64,000 bases of DNA from Fodinicola feengrottensis (GTDB lineage: Bacteria; Actinomycetota; Actinomycetes; Mycobacteriales; HKI-0501). Position numbers and translations under genes: made by a program. The stretch is from contig NZ_WOTO01000001.1 in the NCBI RefSeq assembly GCF_010993775.1, positions 62,001-126,000 on the forward strand, read 5' to 3'. Below the pieces are notes generated by a model that was not told the DNA's origin, did not search any database, and saw only the letters and a list, made by a program, of their open reading frames with translations. This document shows positions 58,591-64,000 of this stretch, piece by piece; positions within the stretch are counted from its first letter, which is position 1; every line of letters starts with the position of its first letter.

Positions 58591-59375
58591 TCAGCGGGTT
58601 GGGGTCGTGCCGCCGTCGATGGCGTATTCGACTCCGGTGATCCAGCTCGCGCGGTCGGAAGTCAGGAAAGCGACCAACTCAGCCACCTCTTCGGGTCGGC
58701 CTGGCCTGGCCGGCCCAGCGGTACGCCACCGAGCTGCCGCATCAGTTCCTGTCGGGCGGCTTCGCGATCGCCATCGGTGGCGATTCGGTCGAGCACCGCT
58801 TGGGCCCCTTCGGTCTCGATGAACCCGGGCAGCACCGCGTTGACCCGTACGCCCACTGGGCCCACCTCGGCGGCGAGTCCCTTGCTGTATATGGAAAGCG
58901 CGGCCTTGGCTGCGCTGTAGAGAAGTGGACCGGTGGTCGGCATGCGGCCCGCGATGGACGTGATGTGCACGATCGCTCCGGAGCCTTGGGCGATGAGCGA
59001 CGGCAGGAATGCCCTGTCCAGCCTGACCGCGGAGAGCAGATTCAGCTCCAACGTCCGCTGCCAGTGCTCGTCGTGGTAGGTGGTCGCCGGCCCCGGCTCA
59101 ACGTCGTACCCGCCAGCGTTGTGTACGACGATGTCGATCCCGCCGAATATCCGCAAGACCTCCCTCGCAACCTGGTCCGTCCCTTTGCTGGTGCCAATGT
59201 CGGCCTTGATGAACAGCTCTGCCTTTGTTGGCGCGGATGATCGCGCGGTGGTGGCTACTCGTACGCCCGCATCGGCCAATCTGGCCACGACGGCGGCACC
59301 AATTCCTTTGGTACCGCCAGTGACCAGGGCGCGTTTGCCTTGAAGGGATGGCTCGATGAATGCCGTGCCGGTCAT
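58591..59375 (-). CDS. Short-chain dehydrogenase/reductase (one frame break)
   Basis: A classical SDR of about 261 aa. The cofactor motif is [12 protein letters not shown] at residues 18-29, with [12 protein letters not shown] (NAG), the Ser in [11 protein letters not shown] and the catalytic YSAAK. Near 58700 the frame shifts after PLGRPGQ and resumes with [20 protein letters not shown] and [13 protein letters not shown], the standard SDR ending. It is divergent from the AraC regulator with a gap of about 118 nt, a common regulator/oxidoreductase arrangement. Confidence 0.9.
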
Positions 59376-59493
59376 GGTGGGGGTCCTCTCCGGTGTCCTG
59401 GTGAGAACGACGTTATCGGCGGCTCGTGAGACGATCCATGGTTGAATATCTCAACTTTATGTCCCATCGTCTCAATGCTGATACTCTGAGGCA

Positions 59494-60430
59494 GTGGATC
59501 TGATAGGCGACGTGCTGGCTTCGATGCGGTCGGGAGCGCCGCTGTCGTCCCGGTGCCGCCTTCAGGCGCCGTGGGGCATGCGGTTCGCGCCGGTCATGGG
59601 AGTGGGATTCCACGTGCTCCTGCAGGGCTCGGCCTGGCTCGTGCCACCCGGCGGCGGTGACCCGCTGCGGCTGCAGGTCGGCGACATCGTCTTTGTTTCG
59701 CACGGTCGCGGTCACGCGCTGGTCGACTCCCCGGGCGCCATCGAATACGAGGTGCCGCCGGACGCGCAAGGCGATGTCCCGGAAGATCTCGCCATTCCCA
59801 ACGGATCCGGGGCGCCGACGACGTTGCTTTGCGGGTCGTACATTTTCGGTGACCGCCGGCCGCATCCGCTGATCACCGCGTTGCCCGAGGTGATTCACCT
59901 GCCCGCGCGGATCGGCCCGGACCCGGCGATCCGGTCGGTCGTCGATTTGCTCGGCGCCGAGCTGGCCGATCGCGGCGCCGGCTCCAGCGCCGCCGTGCCG
60001 GCGCTGCTGGATGGATCTGCTGCTTTGTACGTGCTGCGTGGCTGGTTCGAGCAGCAGGCTCGTACCGGCGCTGGCGGTTGGGCGGCGGCACTGAACGACC
60101 TGTCCATTCGCAACGCCCTCCAACACATCCAGAATGAGCCCGCCGAGCCGTGGACGGTGGCCACGCTCGCCGACCGCGCCGGAATGTCCAGGGCCACCTT
60201 CGCCCGGCGCTTCAGCTCCTTGCTGGGCGAGTCGCCGCTGGGCTATCTCACCTGGTGGCGGATGACCAGGGCCGGGCAGCTGCTCACGCTGACCGACGAT
60301 TCGATGGCCGCCATCGCCAGTCAGGTCGGATACCAGTCCGAATTCGCGTTCGGCAAGGCATTCAAACGTGAGTTCGCGGTGGCTCCCGGCGCGTACCGCC
60401 GCCAGCGCCGACCCCTGGACGGTAGACTGA
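59494..60430 (+). CDS. AraC-family regulator with cupin sensor domain (3' end uncertain)
   Basis: About 312 aa. The N-terminal cupin (FHVLLQGSAWLVPPGGGDPL; VGDIVFVSHGRGHALVD) is of the AraC-binding Cupin_6 type. Two helix-turn-helix units follow: WTVATLADRAGMSRATFARR and DDSMAAIASQVGYQSEFAFG, with the ending KREFAVAPGAYRRQRRPLDG. The open frame runs on into the FKBP gene, which is unlikely; a single-base indel near 60420 would give a stop at about 60430. GTG 59494. It is divergent from the SDR gene, its probable target. Confidence 0.87.
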
Positions 60431-60463
60431 CGGCCGTTTGGCCGTACGAATGGAGGAGATCGC

Positions 60464-60838
60464 ATGGCGCTCGACAGGCCCGAGGTGGACCCGCCCGAGG
60501 GTCCGGCGCCGGACTACCTGGATATTCAGGATCTGGTGGTGGGGGACGGAGTCGAGGCGACCAAGGGCACCAACGTCTCGGTGCATTACGTCGGGGTCGC
60601 CCACTCGACTGGTGAGCAGTTCGACGCGTCCTGGGACCGCGGCCAGGCCTTCACCTTCCCGCTCGGCGGTGGACGGGTGATCAAGGGCTGGGACATGGGC
60701 GTCGTGGGCATGAAGGTCGGCGGCCGTCGCAGGCTGGTCATCCCAGCGCACCTGGGCTACGGCGACCGGGGAGCGGGCGGGGCGATCAAGCCCGGCGAGA
60801 CGCTGGTGTTTGTCGTCGACCTGTTGAGCGTCGGCTAG
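60464..60838 (+). CDS. FKBP-type peptidyl-prolyl cis-trans isomerase
   Basis: A 124-aa cytoplasmic FKBP. Family motifs: TNVSVHYVGVAHSTGEQFDA, FPLGGGRVIKGWDMGVVGMK, RRLVIPAHLGYGDRGAGG and GETLVFVVDLLSVG. The active-site aromatic and Asp residues (Y, F, D, VIKGW) are conserved. GGAGGAGATCGC precedes the ATG. It is a protein-folding helper and may also bind FK506-like compounds. It is followed 23 nt later by the PucR-type gene. Confidence 0.96.
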   Translation: MALDRPEVDPPEGPAPDYLDIQDLVVGDGVEATKGTNVSVHYVGVAHSTGEQFDASWDRGQAFTFPLGGGRVIKGWDMGVVGMKVGGRRRLVIPAHLGYGDRGAGGAIKPGETLVFVVDLLSVG

Positions 60839-60861
60839 CCCCAGCCCATCCGGGTGAGCAC

Positions 60862-62030
60862 ATGTCGGACCTGGTAGCGCGGCTCGCGGAACGCATTCCG
60901 GAGATCACCGAGCTGGCGGTCCAGGCGGTGTTGCGTGAGTTGCCGTATTACCACCAACTGCCGCCGGCCGCCATCGAGGTCGACGTCCGCGAGATCGCTC
61001 GCTTCAATCTCGAGCTTTTCGTTCGTGGTATCGAGCAAAGCCGTCCACCGACCGAGCAGGAGATAGCTCGGATCTCGCATTCGGCGTCCCGGCGGGCGCA
61101 GGAAGGCATTCCGCTCGGGCACGTGTTGGCGGCGAACTACATTGGCACTCGCGCCTGCTGGGAGGCGGTCGCCGCGATGGCGGGTCCCAGCGAGGCCGCC
61201 GATGTCAGCAGGCTCGGCTCGTACGTCATCGACTATCTTTTGTTGCTCAGCCAGGCGGTCACCGATGGCTATATCGAAACCACGATGGCGGTGGCCGGCC
61301 ATGATCAACAGGCCCGCGCGGAACTGATCGAGGCTGTCGCGGCGGATCGGGAAGCCCCTGAGCTCTGGGAAAAGGCCGGGCTGCAGCCTTGGCGTGACCG
61401 TACCGTGGTGGCGTTGCGGCTGGCGCCGCCCGCTGTTGGCAGCGACATCACCATCGCGGTGGACGGTCGCCGGCGTAATCGGGAAATTCGGGAGGCGCTG
61501 TCGGTCGCCGGTCCGATCTTGGACTCGCTCTCCGCGACCGGCGGAATTGTCCTGCTGTCCGGCCGATTCTCGTACGAGCGACTGACCGCCCTTATCCAAC
61601 CGCTGATGACCGCGAACTGGGCCGGCGGCTGGTCCTGTACGGACGTGCCGGCGGACACCGGGGCGGCCATTCAAGCGGCAACAGAAATCGCCGAAGTGGC
61701 GCAGCGGTTGAAATTCCCACCCGCGGTCTACCCCTTGACACAGGTCCTGTTCCAGGTGCAGGTGACCCGGCCCGGTCCTGCCCGTACGGCTCTGCTGGAA
61801 TCTCTTGCTGTGGTTGAGAAAAAAACGCCGACCTTTGGTCGACTTTACAGGCGTATCTGGACTGCGGCGGGAATCGCCGGGAATGTGCGCGGCTGCTGAC
61901 CGTACACGTCAACACCCTCGACTACCGGCTCGGCCGGATCCGGATGCTGACCTCGATCGATCCCACCCAGCGCGAAGGCTGGCTGACGTTCGGAGCGGCC
62001 CTGACCGCGCACCGGTACGTCAACGGTTAA
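60862..62030 (+). CDS. PucR-type (CdaR-like) transcriptional regulator (one frame break)
   Basis: About 389 aa. The N-terminal helical domain (LVARLAERIPEITELAVQAV; RRAQEGIPLGHVLAANYIGT) and a GGDEF-like middle (SATGGIVLLSGRFSYERLTA) are followed by the PucR helix-turn-helix. That last part is split by a break near 61820 in a run of seven A: downstream it reads LLTVHVNTLDYRLGRIRMLT and ends LTFGAALTAHRYVNG, including the conserved HVNT..YRL. ATG 60862. Such regulators respond to metabolites of nitrogen or secondary metabolism. Confidence 0.88.
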
Positions 62031-62147
62031 GCGTCCTTTGGAGATTGTCACAAACTCGCGAGACAAATTTCGGGACGTTGTCCACTAGCTGTGGCGGTGG
62101 CCGGTAGACGATGCTGTGTCCCAGTTCATACCTGGGAGGGGACGCGG

Positions 62148-63002
62148 ATGCGCTCGTCTACACGCCTGCATCGTCGGGCCGGTCTGACCGCGGCAGCGAT
62201 GGCTTGCCTGGTGATGTCGCCGGTGGCCACGTCGGCTGCCCCGCTCAACTACGTGAACATGGGCGACAGTTACAGCGCGGGCAGCGGAGTCCTGCCGCTG
62301 GCCAGCGGAATCACCCCGCTGTGCGCGCAGTCGTCGCGGAATTGGGCGCACGACCTCGCGACCACCGCAGGCTTCCGGCTGACCGATGTCTCCTGTGGCG
62401 GAGCACAAACTTCCCATTACACAAACGCCCAGTATCCTGGCACGCCACCGCAGCTCGACGCGCTCTCCTCGGCCACCCAACTGGTCACGATGACCATCGG
62501 TGGGAACGACGAGAACACGTTCATCTCCGCCATCGTGGCGTGTGGCTCCGCCGGCGTCCTCACCGGCGGCCAGGGCAGTCCCTGCAAGAACGCGTACGGC
62601 GACATGTTCGCGAACACCATCAACAACAAGGTCTATCCGAACATCGTCAAAGCCTTACAGGCTGTGAAAACCAAGGCGCCGAACGCTCGGGTGCTCATCG
62701 CCGGCTATCTTTCGATCCTCCCGCCGACCAATGGCTGCTTCCCGTCCATCCCGATCGCGACCGGCGACGTTCCCTATCTCGGCGGAATCCAGGCGACGCT
62801 CAATGGCGCGGTAAAGCGCGCCGCGGCGGCCACCGGCGCCACGTACGTGGACCTGACGGCGATTTCGCAAGGCCACGATGCCTGCCAGCCAACCAAAAAT
62901 CGGTGGGTCGAGCCGCTGTTCGGTGCCAACGGGCTGAGCATCGTCCACCCCAACGCGACCGGTGAACAAGCGATGGCACAACAGACCTTGGCGACTTTGT
63001 AA
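62148..63002 (+). CDS. Secreted SGNH/GDSL hydrolase
   Basis: A 284-aa secreted esterase/lipase. The signal peptide covers residues 1-31 (AGLTAAAMACLVMSPVATSA). Block I is VNMGDSYSAGSG with the nucleophile Ser, the block II Gly lies in DVSCGGAQTSH, block III is MTIGGNDENTF and block V is IVHPNATGEQAM with the His. Six Cys suggest three disulfides, as in the Streptomyces family of SGNH esterases. ATG 62148 follows GGGAGGGG. No frame break. Target esters are unknown. Confidence 0.94.
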   Translation: MRSSTRLHRRAGLTAAAMACLVMSPVATSAAPLNYVNMGDSYSAGSGVLPLASGITPLCAQSSRNWAHDLATTAGFRLTDVSCGGAQTSHYTNAQYPGTPPQLDALSSATQLVTMTIGGNDENTFISAIVACGSAGVLTGGQGSPCKNAYGDMFANTINNKVYPNIVKALQAVKTKAPNARVLIAGYLSILPPTNGCFPSIPIATGDVPYLGGIQATLNGAVKRAAAATGATYVDLTAISQGHDACQPTKNRWVEPLFGANGLSIVHPNATGEQAMAQQTLATL

Positions 63003-63153
63003 ACGGGGGTCTTGGTTTGGTTGCACCCCCCGATCGGGAATTTCTCCTTGATCGTCCCGGCTGACGCCCGTCCTCTCGGGTTGCCGAAACCTCCATGATG
63101 GAGAACGACCTGCGGTCCGCGGGCCATCTTTGTCAGTCAAGGAGAGGAAAAGC

Positions 63154-63327
63154 ATGTCCATCGCAGTCGACGACTTCGACCTCGACATCCGGCTCGACGA
63201 GGCACTTACCGTGCAGGCGTACGAGATCCCGTCGTGCTCGGATACGAACATCACGGTCGGCCGACCGTGTATCAGCATCAACGCGAGCTGTCACCCGGAC
63301 TGCAACCACACCACGAACTGCGGCTAA
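63154..63327 (+). CDS. FxLD-type lanthipeptide precursor (orphan)
   Basis: A 57-aa peptide with the leader MSIAVDDFDLDIRLDEALTV, whose FDLD box (residues 8-11) matches the F-x-L-D motif recognised by LanB-type dehydratases. The presumed core follows (EIPSCSDTNITVGRPCISIN, then ASCHPDCNHTTNCG). It holds five Cys (28, 39, 46, 50, 56) and eight Ser/Thr, enough for several lanthionine rings. The ribosome site AAGGAGAGG is excellent and a strong terminator follows, so it is expressed alone. No dehydratase, cyclase or transporter gene is visible here. The cleavage site is not certain. Confidence 0.78.
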   Translation: MSIAVDDFDLDIRLDEALTVQAYEIPSCSDTNITVGRPCISINASCHPDCNHTTNCG

Positions 63328-63333
63328 AGGCAG

Positions 63334-63382
63334 CGGTGAGGCAGCGGGCGGGTCAATTCTGACGACCCCCGCTGCCTCACCG
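63334..63382. terminator. Strong hairpin between the lanthipeptide and gad genes
   Basis: A perfect 15-bp stem (CGGTGAGGCAGCGGG at 63334-63348 and its complement at 63368-63382), with further pairing inside the loop (GGTCA/TGAC). It starts 7 nt after the peptide stop and lies before the convergent decarboxylase end, so it can serve both strands. Confidence 0.88.
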
Positions 63383-63399
63383 CACATCAACGTCACCGG

Positions 63400-64000
63400 T
63401 CAGTGATGGAAGCTGCTGGCGGCCTCGATGGCCTGGACCGGGCCGGGCTGGTTGGCCAACTCCGGGAGCAGCCGCTCGATGTCGGCGACCAGCATGTCGG
63501 CGAGGTCGGGGGAGAATCCGTTCCGTACGACGATCCGTAGCGCGGCCAGGTCGGTGCGGTTTTCCGGGAAAGTGTAGGCCGGCACCTGCCAGCCGCGCTC
63601 GCGCAGCCGCCGGGACACGTCGAAGACGTTGTACGCGGTGATCTCGGGTTTGGTGGTGAAGGCAAAGACCGGAAGCTCGTCGCCGCGGGTCAGCAGATCG
63701 AACGGCCCGAGTTTCTCCACTCGCAGGGCCAACTCCATCGCGGTGTCGCGGGCGGCTTGCTGGACGACTCGGAAACCTTCTTGGCCGAGCCGCAGAAAAG
63801 CGTAGTACTGGGCGGCGACCTGGGCTCCCGGGCGGGAGAAATTCAGCGCGAAGGTCGGCATGTCGCCGCCGAGATAGTTGACCTTGAACACCAGTTCCGC
63901 TGGCAGCGCGTCATGATTCCGCCAAACAATCCAGCCGACGCCCGGGTAGACCAGACCGTATTTGTGGCCGGACGTGTTGATCGAGGCGACCCGAGGCAGC
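63400..64000 (-). CDS. gadB: Glutamate decarboxylase, C-terminal part (partial)
   Basis: PLP-dependent decarboxylase that makes GABA from glutamate. The visible 199 residues start with VASINTSGHKYGLVYPGVGW, where the Lys in HKYG binds the cofactor. VFKVNYLGGDMPTFALNFSR and DVSRRLRERGWQVPAYTFPE are standard Gad segments; the end is VQAIEAASSFHH, whose C-terminal His is characteristic of acid-responsive Gad enzymes. The N-terminal part lies beyond the window. It is convergent with the lanthipeptide gene, separated by a hairpin. Confidence 0.95.
   Translation of the reverse strand, partial: LPRVASINTSGHKYGLVYPGVGWIVWRNHDALPAELVFKVNYLGGDMPTFALNFSRPGAQVAAQYYAFLRLGQEGFRVVQQAARDTAMELALRVEKLGPFDLLTRGDELPVFAFTTKPEITAYNVFDVSRRLRERGWQVPAYTFPENRTDLAALRIVVRNGFSPDLADMLVADIERLLPELANQPGPVQAIEAASSFHH

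Noticed and set aside
1..64000. CRISPR array or phage genome
   Set aside because: No regularly spaced short direct repeats and no run of phage structural genes were seen.

Overview
The window looks like chromosomal DNA of a high-GC soil actinomycete. The signs are GTG and TTG starts, a homodimeric-type pyruvate dehydrogenase E1 (AceE), the DUF6230/DUF6114 pair, DUF3052, an AhpE-type peroxiredoxin, many secreted carbohydrate-active proteins and dense TetR, LuxR-LAL, AraC and PucR regulators. I cannot name the genus. About 30 otherwise intact genes carry one to six reading-frame breaks each, several of them beside homopolymers. This pattern, which also hits the essential-looking aceE, reads as uncorrected sequencing indels rather than gene decay. 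Such genes are annotated as single CDS with approximate break points.

Layout. 1-6.2 kb: an alpha-glucan utilisation locus (two sugar ABC permeases, a secreted GH87-type alpha-1,3-glucanase, a GH13 alpha-glucosidase and a LacI repressor). 6.2-7.1 kb: a PnuC-family transporter behind an FMN riboswitch, hence probably a riboflavin importer. 7.2-10.3 kb: a compact ketosynthase III / P450 / epimerase operon. 10.3-15.4 kb: housekeeping genes (lipoprotein, aceE, YjbQ, DUF3052, ahpE). 15.4-21.3 kb: a 29-bp-arm palindrome, tRNA-Val(TAC), a small gene with no visible start codon, signal peptidase I, DUF6114/DUF6230, DUF445 and an Abi-alpha protein. 21.5-22.7 kb: a scarred segment with a 3' tRNA-Val copy, an integrase remnant, a methionine aminopeptidase fragment, tandem palindromes and a truncated TetR gene. 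22.7-26.6 kb: TetR/SDR, a monooxygenase-like protein, and a SnoaL protein divergent from an ECF sigma factor.

27.0-36.9 kb is a defence island: an AbiEii nucleotidyltransferase with a small partner gene, divergent from a complete four-gene type III Wadjet operon (jetA-jetD). A truncated TetR gene lies on its left and a decayed AbiEi antitoxin gene on its right. 37-43 kb: a large SEC-C protein, a leaderless-looking ArsR/SRPBCC operon, a hydrolase, an isomerase-like protein and a small secreted protein. 43.3-50 kb: a very large secreted DUF4091 protein with a lectin-like tail, an unrecognised two-gene operon (winged-helix-like protein plus a membrane-associated Gln-rich coiled-coil protein) and a DUF222 gene.

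50-64 kb: a LuxR-LAL regulator divergent from SDR/carboxylesterase/PNPOx-like genes, a secreted glycosidase divergent from a TetR regulator, another SDR divergent from an AraC regulator, FKBP, a PucR regulator, a secreted SGNH esterase, an orphan FxLD-type lanthipeptide precursor and the 3' part of glutamate decarboxylase. The points most worth follow-up are the Wadjet/AbiEii island, the unrecognised coiled-coil operon, the orphan lanthipeptide and the tRNA/integrase scar.
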